DNA of 52,206 nt from Clostridia bacterium (GCA_017462545.1 JAFTQX010000022.1:1-52206); one strand, 5' to 3'. Shown: positions 8,100 to 16,415, counted from the stretch's first letter. Numbers and translations are program-made. Notes: generated by a model not told the origin, from the letters alone.

Positions 8100-8918
8100 A
8101 TGCCAACATTGGAACAACTATTAGGAAACATTGTAAATTGGTTGAGCACCGAGGGTGTTAAGGTGGTCATTGCGCTGGTGCTTTTGGTCATCTCCTTTGC
8201 CATCGTGCGCATGATCTCCAAGCGCCTAAAGGCCGCCTTTGAAAAGAAGGGAACGGATAAGACGATTGCCAAGGTCGTTGTGCATGTGTTTGATTATGGT
8301 GCACGCATTCTCATCGTGCTATGCCTGCTCGGTTATCTGGGTATTGAGACCTCCGGCGTTGCTGCGTTGATTTCTGCGCTTGGTGTCGGTGTAGGTCTGG
8401 CTGTACAGGGCGCACTTTCCAACCTCGCAGGTGGCGTGCTGATCATTCTGACTCGCCCCTTCAAGGTAGATGATTATATCGAGGCTGAGGGCTTCGGCGG
8501 TACGGTTGAGGATATCAATATTATCCATACTACCCTTCGTACGCCGGATAACAAGGTCATTATTCTTCCCAACGGTACATTGGCGAATTCCAACGTTGTG
8601 AATTACAGTATCAAGGCGACTCGTCGTGTTGATTTTGATGTATCGATTGCCTATAGTGCAGACTTTGATAAGGCAAAGCGGCTGATTGCGGATGCTTTTG
8701 AGGGACATGAGAAGGTGCTCAAGGATCCCGCTTACATGATTCGTATGAAGGAGCATGGTGCCAGTGCGATTGTATTAACAGCACGCTGCCATGTAAATAG
8801 TGTGGATTATTGGGATGTCTTTTTTGATATTACGGAACAGATCAAGGCTTCGTTTGATGCAAACGGCATTGAAATTCCGTTCAATCAGCTTGATGTGCAT
8901 GTGATCGAAAATAAGTGA
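8100..8918 (+). CDS. small-conductance mechanosensitive channel (MscS family)
   Basis: I place the start at ATG 8100 (MPTLEQLLGN, with GTGAGGA upstream). The open frame runs back to 8037 but would overlap the DUF1294 gene. At 272 residues it matches short MscS channels. Helices lie at about 20-40 and 62-85, and a glycine/alanine-rich pore helix (ALGVGVGLAVQGALSNLAGG) lies at about 100-120. The beta domain follows, with RPFKVDDYIEAEG and ILPNGTLANSNVVNYS, then the C-terminal alpha/beta domain. MscS opens under membrane tension to release solutes on hypo-osmotic shock. Confidence 0.94.
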   Translation: MPTLEQLLGNIVNWLSTEGVKVVIALVLLVISFAIVRMISKRLKAAFEKKGTDKTIAKVVVHVFDYGARILIVLCLLGYLGIETSGVAALISALGVGVGLAVQGALSNLAGGVLIILTRPFKVDDYIEAEGFGGTVEDINIIHTTLRTPDNKVIILPNGTLANSNVVNYSIKATRRVDFDVSIAYSADFDKAKRLIADAFEGHEKVLKDPAYMIRMKEHGASAIVLTARCHVNSVDYWDVFFDITEQIKASFDANGIEIPFNQLDVHVIENK

Positions 8919-8939
8919 TTTTGATGGAAGGTCTGTTTC

Positions 8940-9500
8940 ATGCAGGATTTTGTAGAAAAGTTTATTGCTGAAAAGCAGGCAGAGCTGGGTGAAAAATGTG
9001 AAAAGGCACTCGCGCCGAGTGAAGAGGCTGCCCGCACGGAGCGTGAGGCACGACTGATCCGTCTTGGTATGTGTCGTAAGGAGTACAGCGAAAGCCAGGT
9101 CTATTCCAAGGACTATCCGTATCAAGAGCGCAAGACCGGCAAGTTCTATCGTTTGGCCGCCTTCGCCGTGACAGATGAAGAATATGCCGCGATCTGCCGC
9201 TACGATGATTCGGCCATGGAGCTGCGACCGGAAAAGCTGACGGATCGCTTGTTTGGTAAGCGAGCAAAGAACTATCGCCGCACAACGGTATGGCGGTATT
9301 TGCTTGGTGTATTGATTAGTCTGTTTGCCGGGGTAATCTTGTATCTGATCGAGAGTGATTACCTTCTTCTTTCGGTTGGTGTAGCGATTCTCGGCATCAT
9401 TCATGCGCATCTTGCCGCCGTGCAGACATACGCTGCCGGTAAAACATTGGAGCGTGCAGAGCATCTTATTGCCCTGGCTGAAAAGAAAAAGGATACATGA
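8940..9500 (+). CDS. hypothetical protein with C-terminal membrane helices
   Basis: The 186-residue protein is not recognised. Residues 1-118 are highly charged, with a helical, possibly coiled-coil start (EKFIAEKQAELGEKCEKAL). Two hydrophobic helices follow at about 121-160, then a short charged tail. The N-terminal domain should be cytoplasmic. It begins 21 bases after the mscS-like gene, with AAGG as a weak RBS, so it is probably the third gene of that operon. Nothing indicates whether it works with the channel. Confidence 0.75.
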   Translation: MQDFVEKFIAEKQAELGEKCEKALAPSEEAARTEREARLIRLGMCRKEYSESQVYSKDYPYQERKTGKFYRLAAFAVTDEEYAAICRYDDSAMELRPEKLTDRLFGKRAKNYRRTTVWRYLLGVLISLFAGVILYLIESDYLLLSVGVAILGIIHAHLAAVQTYAAGKTLERAEHLIALAEKKKDT

Positions 9501-9551
9501 TGTTCTATGCCGCCGCTTGTCGGCGGCATAGACTTTTGACAGGAGTCATTG

Positions 9552-10208
9552 ATGAAACCGATTGCCTACATCCATACCGATTTTCCTCAAAAGTTCGGCA
9601 TCCCGCGCCAAAGCGGACTGGTGCCCGGGCTTTGCGGGCGCGTCGTCTTTTTGCCCGCCTATCGCAATGCGGATGCGCTACGAGGGTTAGAGGGCTATTC
9701 GCATATATGGCTGCTCTGGGAGTTTTCCGAGGCTAAGAGGGAAAGCTGGTCACCCACCGTGCGCCCGCCCCGACTTGGTGGTAATCGCCGTATGGGCGTA
9801 TTTGCTACCCGTTCGCCCTTTCGCCCCAATCCTATCGGGCTTTCCTGCGTGCGGCTGCTTTCTATTGAAGGGACGGATCTGATTGTTGAGGGGGCTGACC
9901 TGCTGGACGGTACTCCTATCTACGACATCAAGCCCTATCTGCCATATACCGATGCCCACCCGGATGCCGCGACAGGCTTTGCGGGCGAGGTGTATGAGGA
10001 TCGCCTGACGGTCACGTTCCCGCCCGCGTTGCTTGAAAAGCTGCCCAAAGAAAAGCGAGAGAGTGCGGTTGCCCTTTTGCGCGGCGATCCACGTCCCTCT
10101 TACCAAGAGGATGAGGAGCGCGTCTACGGCATGCCTTTTGCGGGCTACGATATTCGCTTTACAGTAGCAGGGGAGAGCCTGACCGTGGTGGCGGTTGAAA
10201 AGTTGTAA
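9552..10208 (+). CDS. trmO: tRNA methyltransferase TrmO (TsaA-like)
   Basis: The ATG at 9552 is preferred because AGGAG lies 6 bases upstream; an adjacent TTG would sit too close. The 218-residue protein has the TsaA/YaeB beta-barrel pattern: PIAYIHTDFPQKFGIPRQ at the N-terminus, LEGYSHIWLLWEF at about 43-55, then GVFATRSPFRPNPIGLS and DLLDGTPIYDIKPYLPY. TrmO uses S-adenosylmethionine to N6-methylate t6A37 in certain threonine tRNAs. The window also holds tsaB and tsaE, which help make the t6A substrate. A two-way terminator follows. Confidence 0.93.
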   Translation: MKPIAYIHTDFPQKFGIPRQSGLVPGLCGRVVFLPAYRNADALRGLEGYSHIWLLWEFSEAKRESWSPTVRPPRLGGNRRMGVFATRSPFRPNPIGLSCVRLLSIEGTDLIVEGADLLDGTPIYDIKPYLPYTDAHPDAATGFAGEVYEDRLTVTFPPALLEKLPKEKRESAVALLRGDPRPSYQEDEERVYGMPFAGYDIRFTVAGESLTVVAVEKL

Positions 10209-10246
10209 AAAATCACGGATAGCCTATGGCTATCCGTGATTTTTTT
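10207..10246. terminator. bidirectional terminator
   Basis: AATCACGGATAGCC (10211-10224) pairs perfectly with 10228-10241 around a TAT loop, with flanking A and T runs. It also ends the broken minus-strand gene at 10245. Confidence 0.88.
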
Positions 10247-10334
10247 ATCGTTCTACGATTGCTTCGATGGTTGCTTCCTCTATGCCGTCGGCACGCACGC
10301 GGATACGCAGATCGCCGTGGCGATTGAACTGCTT
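10245..10334 (-). pseudogene. 3' remnant of a lost minus-strand gene
   Basis: Reading the minus strand, about 29 codons lead to a TAA at 10247-10245, directly beside the shared terminator. They encode KQFNRHGDLRIRVRADGI followed by EEATIEAIVER. An in-frame stop lies immediately upstream, and beyond it the sequence turns AT-rich. The alternating strand pattern and C-terminal position resemble the last beta-strands of glycoside hydrolase (GH2-like) or other beta-sandwich proteins, but 29 residues cannot prove the family. I infer that the body of the gene was replaced by the AT-rich segment carrying the SLOG gene. Confidence 0.5.
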
Positions 10335-10358
10335 TTATAAACTTATCCGCATTTTCTA

Positions 10359-10387
10359 TTGCAAAAAGCAGAAGTAGGTGTTATAAT
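10359..10387 (+). promoter_or_regulatory. sigma-A promoter of the structured leader
   Basis: TTGCAA (10359-10364), a 17-bp spacer and TATAAT (10382-10387). Expected transcription start is about 10394, exactly where the long inverted repeat begins. Confidence 0.75.
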
Positions 10388-10393
10388 AAAAAT

Positions 10394-10524
10394 GTCACAT
10401 TAACAGAATAGTCAAAACATCCTTATGGGCGTATTGCGCCTTTTTGAAGGGGATACTATATCTTTTGGTAGATATACTGTATCGCAAGATATTCCCTTCA
10501 ACAAGGATGTTCTGTTAGTGTGAC
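10394..10524 (+). ncRNA. strongly structured 131-nt leader or small RNA, family unknown
   Basis: A nested hairpin spans the region. The outer stem is 10394-10406 with 10512-10524 (13 pairs, one G-T). The next is AACATCCTT (10416-10424) with AAGGATGTT (10503-10511). Then comes TGAAGGGGATA (10445-10455) with TATTCCCTTCA (10490-10500), and an apical TATATC (10457-10462) with GATATA (10471-10476). It starts at the predicted transcription start and ends about 60 bases before the SLOG coding region. It could be a leader, a stand-alone RNA or a MITE-like inverted repeat. I match it to no known riboswitch. Confidence 0.55.
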
Positions 10525-10583
10525 AACTATGCGAGAGGTATTCTACGGTGTCATCTCGCAAGGGGTGGCACCTTATTTTTTGT

Positions 10584-11063
10584 ATGGAAGAAAATAAGAT
10601 CTGCTCATTCTTTGGGCATAGGGATGTGGAAATAACAGATCGTTTATATGCGATAACGACTACTGAAATTTTGAAGGCAGTAGATTTTGGTTGTCGCATT
10701 TTTTATTTTGGCGGCTACGGGGATTTTGATGACCTTTGCTATCAAATTGTAACCAAAATTCAAGAAGAAAATCCGGATCTTTATATCGAGAGAATTTATT
10801 GCGTTTCTCAAGAACGGTATTTGCGCAAATGCGTACGTTATTTTGATCGTACAAGATATGACAAGATCATTTATCTTATGCCGTCCTTTGAAGGTTGGTA
10901 TAAAAGTATATATTTTCGCAATTGTGCGATGATTGATGAAAGTGCATATGTTATCTTTTATGCGGAGGTGCGTGAAAACAGCGGCGCGTATAAGGCTTAT
11001 CAATACGCCAAAAGGAAAAGGGGAAAGTATATTGTCAATCTTTGGGATGCGCGCAGCACGTGA
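10584..11063 (+). CDS. SLOG-family (DUF1273/YpsA-like) protein
   Basis: The 159-residue protein opens MEENKICSFFGHRD, the nucleotide-binding start typical of SLOG proteins (C-x-F-x-GHR), followed by FGCRIFYFGGYGDFDDL, which matches the G-G-x-x-G-F-D strand-loop. The SLOG superfamily binds nucleotides or their derivatives; members include YpsA, DprA-like and cytokinin-LOG-like proteins. The role here is unknown. The start is uncertain: ATG 10584 fits the family, but GTG 10548 has a better ribosome binding site (GAGAGG, spacing 9-10). Codon use and base composition are clearly more AT-rich than those of its neighbours, suggesting transfer. Confidence 0.8.
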   Translation: MEENKICSFFGHRDVEITDRLYAITTTEILKAVDFGCRIFYFGGYGDFDDLCYQIVTKIQEENPDLYIERIYCVSQERYLRKCVRYFDRTRYDKIIYLMPSFEGWYKSIYFRNCAMIDESAYVIFYAEVRENSGAYKAYQYAKRKRGKYIVNLWDARST

Positions 11064-11080
11064 TCTGTAAAAAAAGAAAG

Positions 11081-11106
11081 AGCGGAAGGTAAATTTTCCT
11101 TCCGCT
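11081..11106 (-). terminator. terminator of fumC
   Basis: AGCGGAAGG (11081-11089) pairs with CCTTCCGCT (11098-11106). On the minus strand it is followed by CTTTCTTTTTTT. It may also slow plus-strand transcripts from the SLOG gene. Confidence 0.75.
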
Positions 11107-11116
11107 TATGAAACTA

Positions 11117-12499
11117 TTATTCCTCTCCGATCATATCCTCCGGCTTGAATACGCGGTCAAAGGTCTCGCCGTCCAAGTAGCCAAGCGCAAGGCAGGCCTC
11201 GCGCAGCGTCATGTTCTTCTCGTGTGCCAGGTGCACGGTTTTTGCGGCGTTTTCATAGCCAATGTGCGGATTGAGGGCGGTTGCCAGCATCAGCGAGCGG
11301 TGCAGGTTGTCGCGCATTTTCTCGCGATTGGGGCGAATGCCAACAACGCAACGCTCGCAAAAGGCGCGCATCCCGCAGGAAAGCAGCCGTACAGAACGCA
11401 GGAAATTGTCAATGAGCACCGGCATAAAGACGTTCAGCTCAAAATTTCCTTGTGAAGCCGCCATAGAAACGGCTACGTCATTGGCCATGACCTGTACCGC
11501 CACCATCGTCAGCGATTCGCACTGCGTAGGGTTGACCTTGCCCGGCATGATGGAGGAGCCGGGCTCGTTTTCGGGGATGGTGATCTCGCCAAGACCAAGC
11601 CGCGGGCCGGAAGAAAGCCAGCGAATGTCGTTGGCAATCTTCATCAGGTCGGCCGCCAGCGCCTTGAGCGCGCCGTGCATAAAGACCAGCTCGTCCTTTG
11701 AGGTCAGGGCGTGATATTTGTTTTTGGCGGCATGGAATGGCGTCCCCGCCATGCGTGAGAGAGCCTCGGCAGCTGCCGCGTCAAAGCCGCGCGGCGCGTT
11801 CAGACCCGTGCCAACTGCCGTACCGCCGAGAGCCAGCTCGCGCAAGGGCGGCAGCGCAGCGTTTATCAGCGTGGCATCTCGTTCTAAAGAAGAACGCCAA
11901 CCGCTGATCTCCTGCGAAAAGGAGATCGGTACAGCATCCTGCAGATGTGTGCGTCCGCATTTGATGGCGCCGCGGCTCTCCTCCTCCAGCTTTAAAAACG
12001 CATCGATCAGAGCAGAGAGTGCCGGCATAAGCTCCTTTTCAATACCCAGTACCGCCGCAATATGCATGGCGGTAGGAAAGGTATCATTTGAGCTTTGTGA
12101 CATGTTGATATCGTCATTCGGGTGCAGCAGTTGTTTGCCTGCCAGCTCATTGCCGCGTGCGGCAATCACCTCGTTTGCGTTCATGTTGGACTGTGTACCG
12201 CTGCCGGTCTGAAAGACCACCAAGGGGAAGTGGTCGTCCAGCTTGCCGCTTGCCACCTCGCCTGCTGCTTGCTTGATCAACGCCAGCTTCTCTTTTGTCA
12301 TTTTCTGCGGGCAGAGCAGGGCATTGGCCTCGGCCGCCGCGGCCTTTAAGAGGCCAAAGGCATGTATGATCTCGGTGGGCATGCGTTCCTCCGCGCCGAA
12401 GGGGAAATTCTCTAGGCTGCGCGCTGTTTGCGCACCGTAATAGCGGTCGGCGGGCACACGCATCTCTCCCATAGAATCGTGCTCGATACGGTATTCCAT
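11117..12499 (-). CDS. fumC: class II fumarate hydratase
   Basis: The 460-residue enzyme has the normal FumC length. It opens MEYRIEHDSMGEMRVPADRY and contains QTGSGTQSNMNANEV, the catalytic segment around CGRTHLQDAVP, and the superfamily signature GSSIMPGKVNPTQCE at about 313-327. It interconverts fumarate and malate in the cytoplasm without an iron-sulfur cluster. No other tricarboxylic acid cycle genes lie nearby, so it is a single-gene unit. An AAGGAGAACC site precedes the ATG, and the promoter is at 12527-12555. A possible confusion with aspartase or argininosuccinate lyase is excluded by the signature and start motif. Confidence 0.96.
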   Translation of the reverse strand: MEYRIEHDSMGEMRVPADRYYGAQTARSLENFPFGAEERMPTEIIHAFGLLKAAAAEANALLCPQKMTKEKLALIKQAAGEVASGKLDDHFPLVVFQTGSGTQSNMNANEVIAARGNELAGKQLLHPNDDINMSQSSNDTFPTAMHIAAVLGIEKELMPALSALIDAFLKLEEESRGAIKCGRTHLQDAVPISFSQEISGWRSSLERDATLINAALPPLRELALGGTAVGTGLNAPRGFDAAAAEALSRMAGTPFHAAKNKYHALTSKDELVFMHGALKALAADLMKIANDIRWLSSGPRLGLGEITIPENEPGSSIMPGKVNPTQCESLTMVAVQVMANDVAVSMAASQGNFELNVFMPVLIDNFLRSVRLLSCGMRAFCERCVVGIRPNREKMRDNLHRSLMLATALNPHIGYENAAKTVHLAHEKNMTLREACLALGYLDGETFDRVFKPEDMIGEE

Positions 12500-12526
12500 A
12501 AGGTTCTCCTTGTCTTTGATACTCTT

Positions 12527-12555
12527 ATTATAGCAAACTATTTTTGCGCCGTCAA
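12527..12555 (-). promoter_or_regulatory. sigma-A promoter for fumC
   Basis: Minus strand: TTGACG (12555-12550), a 17-bp spacer and TATAAT (12532-12527). Confidence 0.8.
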
Positions 12556-12585
12556 GCAGCCCCTTGGGGATACGGAAAGTTTTTG

Positions 12586-12613
12586 TTGAAAATTTTGCAA
12601 ATTGTGGTATAAT
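12586..12613 (+). promoter_or_regulatory. sigma-A promoter for the beta-helix protein
   Basis: TTGAAA (12586-12591), a 16-bp spacer and TATAAT (12608-12613). It is divergent from the fumC promoter. Confidence 0.72.
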
Positions 12614-12651
12614 AAAGAAAAGAGAGCAACACGAAAGGAAAGAGGCATACT

Positions 12652-13731
12652 ATGTCTGCATTCGGGTTTAACGTATTTGACTTTGGCGCACGCGGTGATG
12701 GTAAGACCGATGATACCGCCGCCATCCAGCGCGCCATTGATTTTTGCGCACAGCGCGGCGGTGGGCGCATTTGTTTCCCCTATACCGCGACAGGCTATCG
12801 GATTGCCTCGCCCGGCGTTGAGGAATATAAGGGCAAGCCAGTTCGCGCCCAGCTGATCATTCCGCCCGGGGCACATAACATTCTGCTGGAGGGCGAAATG
12901 CCCTGCCGTCTGCTGAATGCGTATCAGGTGCGGCCTATGAGCGTGACCTCCTTTACCCCCACGGTCTTTGGCGAGATCAAGAATAACAATACCTTCCTCT
13001 TTTCGGATTGGGATGCCCCCGAGGTGCATGATGCTGAAAAACGCCCGTGGTCAATCATCGCCGCGCCGGAGGGGAATTCTTGCAAGGGGAAATTCAGCGT
13101 GACGCAGTTCTCAATCAAGAATCTGGAATTTCGCGTGCCGATGGATCAGGGAAGAATGTACCCCACCCAAACGGCAGTTAATCTGCAAAACGTCTCGCGC
13201 GTCAATATTGCCGATTCCCAGTTCTGCCTGAATGAAACGGTTGGCGACGCGCTGCAAAACAAGGAGCTGCAGCCTAATCCCTGCCATACCGCAGGTCTGA
13301 TCCTGTCCGGCGATCAGAATGATGATAACGTGCTGCGCAACGTGGCTGTGCAGGGCTTCCGCTACGGGATTGTGGCGGGGGAGCACGTTGTGGCCGACTA
13401 TCTCTATATCCATAACTGTGAGGAGGGCCTCACCTTTCACGATTGCTCGCATCTTTCCACCATCGGACATATCGTTGCCCAGCATAATCGTATGATTCTC
13501 ACCACCACGCGTGAACATCTGTTTGGTATGGAAAAGGGCCCCTGCTACGTGATCGTGCAAGCCCTTGATTGCGAAGACGGCATCGGTCTGCGGCCGCAGG
13601 TCTCGCAGCTTTATTGCGCAGTCTACGACCCCGAAAAACGCCTGCACGGAAGCCTTCTCTGGCATATGGGCTGGGGCGGTGACTCGTTCCCTACGCAATG
13701 TAGCGAACAGTTTTTGATCACACAGCTATAA
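12652..13731 (+). CDS. pectate lyase superfamily-like beta-helix protein
   Basis: The 359-residue protein begins FNVFDFGARGDGKTDDTAAI, the diagnostic start of the Pectate_lyase_3 superfamily (right-handed beta-helix, shared by polygalacturonases, epimerases and phage tailspikes). Residues 150-260 show repeated short beta-strands (VNLQNVSRVNIADS, VLRNVAVQGFRYGI). There is no signal peptide, so it is likely intracellular, or secreted by an unusual route. The catalytic residues of GH28 are not evident and the reaction cannot be assigned. It converges on the GH2 gene across a shared terminator, and the two may serve the same glycan. Confidence 0.78.
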   Translation: MSAFGFNVFDFGARGDGKTDDTAAIQRAIDFCAQRGGGRICFPYTATGYRIASPGVEEYKGKPVRAQLIIPPGAHNILLEGEMPCRLLNAYQVRPMSVTSFTPTVFGEIKNNNTFLFSDWDAPEVHDAEKRPWSIIAAPEGNSCKGKFSVTQFSIKNLEFRVPMDQGRMYPTQTAVNLQNVSRVNIADSQFCLNETVGDALQNKELQPNPCHTAGLILSGDQNDDNVLRNVAVQGFRYGIVAGEHVVADYLYIHNCEEGLTFHDCSHLSTIGHIVAQHNRMILTTTREHLFGMEKGPCYVIVQALDCEDGIGLRPQVSQLYCAVYDPEKRLHGSLLWHMGWGGDSFPTQCSEQFLITQL

Positions 13732-13738
13732 AAAGAAA

Positions 13739-13767
13739 CCGCCATCCGAACGGATGGCGGCCTCTTT
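13739..13767. terminator. bidirectional terminator
   Basis: CCGCCATCCG (13739-13748) pairs with CGGATGGCGG (13751-13760), followed by CCTCTTTTTA. A's flank the other side. Confidence 0.82.
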
Positions 13768-15504
13768 TTATAACTTAACAGAAAGATCAAGCCCTTCTAG
13801 CTTATTGACACGTCTGTCATAGGTCAGAATACCGTTGATCTCCTCTTCAACATCTGAGAGCTGGGTGTAGACGGCAGCAGAGAGACCTTTTTCTACCTGC
13901 GGCAGAATCTCCTCGTCGTACAGCCGTCGCACCGCCGCCTTCAGCTCGTCGGTGCTCTTGTACATCCGGTAGCCAAACAGCTTGTCGGGCGAGAACATGT
14001 GGCCCTCGATGGGGCAGGAGTAACCGCCAAATTCACTGAGCACGACACAGCGGTCGTCGCCCTTCGGCAGCCTAACGGGCTTGTAGTAAACATGTAAGGA
14101 TTTGAGTGGGCTGCTTCCTTTGCCTTGATCGTGCCAGCCACTGACGATATCCCAGGTGCGGGTGGTGTCCAGCGCCATCATGCGCGCGCCGATCTCGCAG
14201 CTGTCAAACTGCCCCCACCCCTCGTTAAAGAGGGTATAGAGCGAGAGAGAGGGAACATTGTAGAGATGCTCGACGGTATCCTCCGCAAAGCGGATAAAGG
14301 CCTCTCTTTCTGCCGCGTTCTCACGCTTGAAGCGACGATAGGCGCTCTTTCCCGTGTCCTTCAAATGGATGCCGATAAAGGGCAGCACCTGAATGATGGC
14401 GGGCTTGTAATCCGCTCCGCCCGAAACCATATCCTGCCACACCAGCATGCCAAGACGGTCACAATGGTAGTAAAACCGCATCGGCTCCACCTTGATGTGC
14501 TTGCGCAGCATATTCATGCCAAGCCCCTTGACCGCCAGAATGTCGTTGATCACGGCCTCGTCTGATGGGGGTGTGAGCAGCGTTTCAGGGAAATAGCCTT
14601 GGTCAAGCACGCCGCTGTGGAAGATCGGCTTGTTATTCAGTGCCAGCCGCTTATGGCCTTGTGCATCGGTCGTCAGCGAGAATTTGCGCATGGCAAAATA
14701 GCTTTCTACCCGATCTTGGCCAAGTGAAAAGGAGACAGCATACAGATGTGGATCATCCGGTGACCACAGGTGCGCATGGGGAAGGGCGATCGTCAGCTCG
14801 CCGTTTTCTGCGATGCCAAAATGGCGGTGTGCGCCATCCTTCACCGTGACCGCTACGCCGGAAACGGGGAAAGAAAAATGGACACAAGCGTGATCGACAT
14901 CCGGCGTGATCTTGACAGAGGGGATGTACTGCTCCGGCAGCGGCTCTGCCCATACGGTCTGCCAAATACCGGATTGCGGCGTGTACCAAATACCGCCCGG
15001 GGAGAGCGTTTGCTTGCCGCGCGGCTGGTCTCCCGCATCGGTTGCGTCGCGCACCACCAGCGTGATCTCGTTGTCACCTGCGGTGAGAAATGGAGCAATA
15101 TCAAAGGAAAACGGGAGATAACCGCCCGCGTGGCTACCAACGGTTTTGCCGTTGACAGCGAGCGTGGCCTCATGATCTACCGCGTCAAAATGCAGTAAAA
15201 AATGGGGTGGTACTGCCTCTATCGCCAGCGTGCGACGGTAATGAAGTACCTCGCTTGGCAACAGCACGCGAGAAACGCCGCTTGCCATGCTTTCCGGCGA
15301 GAAGGGAACAAGAATTTTGCCGTCGTAATCGCCGATGGCCTCCCCATCCGGACGGATGGCATAGTCCCACTCGCCGTTGAGGATCAGAAAATTCTCACGC
15401 GCAAACTGAGGGCGCGGCTGCTCGACAAGGGGAGTTTTTCCCTCTTGAAAATAGGGTGTCTTCAATGAGACAGTGCCTTTTCGCAGTATGTAGGTCTTTT
15501 TCAT
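13768..15504 (-). CDS. glycoside hydrolase family 2 enzyme
   Basis: The 578-residue protein has the three core GH2 domains: a jelly-roll sugar-binding domain with LNGEWDYAIRPDG (about 42-54) and HYRRTL; an immunoglobulin-like domain; and a TIM barrel from about 290. The acid/base segment FNEGWGQF lies at about 427-434 and the nucleophile segment SEFGGYS at about 488-494. GH2 includes beta-galactosidases, glucuronidases and mannosidases; the substrate cannot be read from sequence. It is shorter than lacZ-type enzymes and lacks C-terminal extra domains and a signal peptide, so it should be cytoplasmic. GGAGAC precedes the ATG. Only a terminator separates it from the upstream gene, so it probably depends on read-through. 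Confidence 0.9.
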   Translation of the reverse strand: MKKTYILRKGTVSLKTPYFQEGKTPLVEQPRPQFARENFLILNGEWDYAIRPDGEAIGDYDGKILVPFSPESMASGVSRVLLPSEVLHYRRTLAIEAVPPHFLLHFDAVDHEATLAVNGKTVGSHAGGYLPFSFDIAPFLTAGDNEITLVVRDATDAGDQPRGKQTLSPGGIWYTPQSGIWQTVWAEPLPEQYIPSVKITPDVDHACVHFSFPVSGVAVTVKDGAHRHFGIAENGELTIALPHAHLWSPDDPHLYAVSFSLGQDRVESYFAMRKFSLTTDAQGHKRLALNNKPIFHSGVLDQGYFPETLLTPPSDEAVINDILAVKGLGMNMLRKHIKVEPMRFYYHCDRLGMLVWQDMVSGGADYKPAIIQVLPFIGIHLKDTGKSAYRRFKRENAAEREAFIRFAEDTVEHLYNVPSLSLYTLFNEGWGQFDSCEIGARMMALDTTRTWDIVSGWHDQGKGSSPLKSLHVYYKPVRLPKGDDRCVVLSEFGGYSCPIEGHMFSPDKLFGYRMYKSTDELKAAVRRLYDEEILPQVEKGLSAAVYTQLSDVEEEINGILTYDRRVNKLEGLDLSVKL

Positions 15505-15518
15505 GGCGTCTCCTTTAC

Positions 15519-15547
15519 AAAAAACGGCGACAAGGTCGCCGTTTTTT
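15519..15547 (-). terminator. terminator upstream of the GH2 gene
   Basis: Thirteen perfect pairs (15519-15531 with 15535-15547) around AAG, with A and T runs at the ends. It lies between the DUF4203-like gene and GH2, both minus strand, and so probably sets how much read-through reaches GH2. Confidence 0.85.
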
Positions 15548-15567
15548 GATTTTTGATAAACGATTTC

Positions 15568-16374
15568 TTAATGTCGTCGTGATCTTCTGCGGCGACGGCG
15601 GGTGGTAAACTGCACAATGATGCCAATGGTTGCAATAATTAAGCCAATGACCAGCTCCAAATTCACATTGGCGGTCTGCTCAACTGCCACCATCAAGGCA
15701 ATTGCCGTAATCATGCCGCCCGCTAACCCGGTGGTAATGATGATGACCGGGCGCGTCATAATTAACGCAAGAGATCCAACCACCAAAGCAACGACAAAGC
15801 GTGCCAGCATATACTTGGCATCCAGATCCTCGGTAATCAGCTGATCGATCATGGTATTGAGAGAGGGGAGGCTGTTGAGGAAAAAGTAGGTAGCGGCGGT
15901 GGTCGCCAAAAAGATACCAAACCGAATGATGCGCATGGCGATGAAGGCCGCAATGCCGCCAAAAACGGCAAATATGATATACGGAACGTAAACGGGGATC
16001 GGCTCAAGCGAGGTGAGCAGACCAAGCCCCGCAATCCATGCATAAATGGCAGAGCTGATCGACCAGCCACCAAGAAAACCGCCAAGCAAAATGGAAAAAT
16101 GCAGCGCGCGATACCCGTAAAAGGCCACAAGGGCGGCAATGAGTGCCGTAATCAGCAAAAGGCCTACACTATATTGACTAAAAAAGAGATTGGCATCCTC
16201 TAGACTGTTGATAGACAAGATCGAGAGGGTAACCTCTGTAATGCCGGGCACCTCCTCCTCTAATCCACCAATGACCGAATCGATCGGTGCGGCAAATGCA
16301 GAGACGGAGAAGAGCAGGCAACAAAGACAGCATATTGCAAGAAACGCGAAAATGCGAGAATGTTTATTTTTCAT
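15568..16374 (-). CDS. multi-pass membrane protein (DUF4203/TMEM198-like)
   Basis: The 268-residue protein has a cleavable-looking signal peptide ending SVSAFA-A at about residue 28, then a short exported segment, then about seven hydrophobic helices from 68 to 255. It ends in an extremely basic tail (RRRRRRSRRH) that should fix the C-terminus in the cytoplasm. The glycine-rich helices with FYGYRALHFSILLGGFLGGW resemble the DUF4203 (TM7SF3/TMEM198) group, whose bacterial function is unknown. It has its own consensus promoter and leads into the GH2 gene through a terminator. Confidence 0.68.
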   Translation of the reverse strand: MKNKHSRIFAFLAICCLCCLLFSVSAFAAPIDSVIGGLEEEVPGITEVTLSILSINSLEDANLFFSQYSVGLLLITALIAALVAFYGYRALHFSILLGGFLGGWSISSAIYAWIAGLGLLTSLEPIPVYVPYIIFAVFGGIAAFIAMRIIRFGIFLATTAATYFFLNSLPSLNTMIDQLITEDLDAKYMLARFVVALVVGSLALIMTRPVIIITTGLAGGMITAIALMVAVEQTANVNLELVIGLIIATIGIIVQFTTRRRRRRSRRH

Positions 16375-16415
16375 GCTTGTTCCTCTACATAGAAGAAAAA
16401 TATCCGTACATAATC

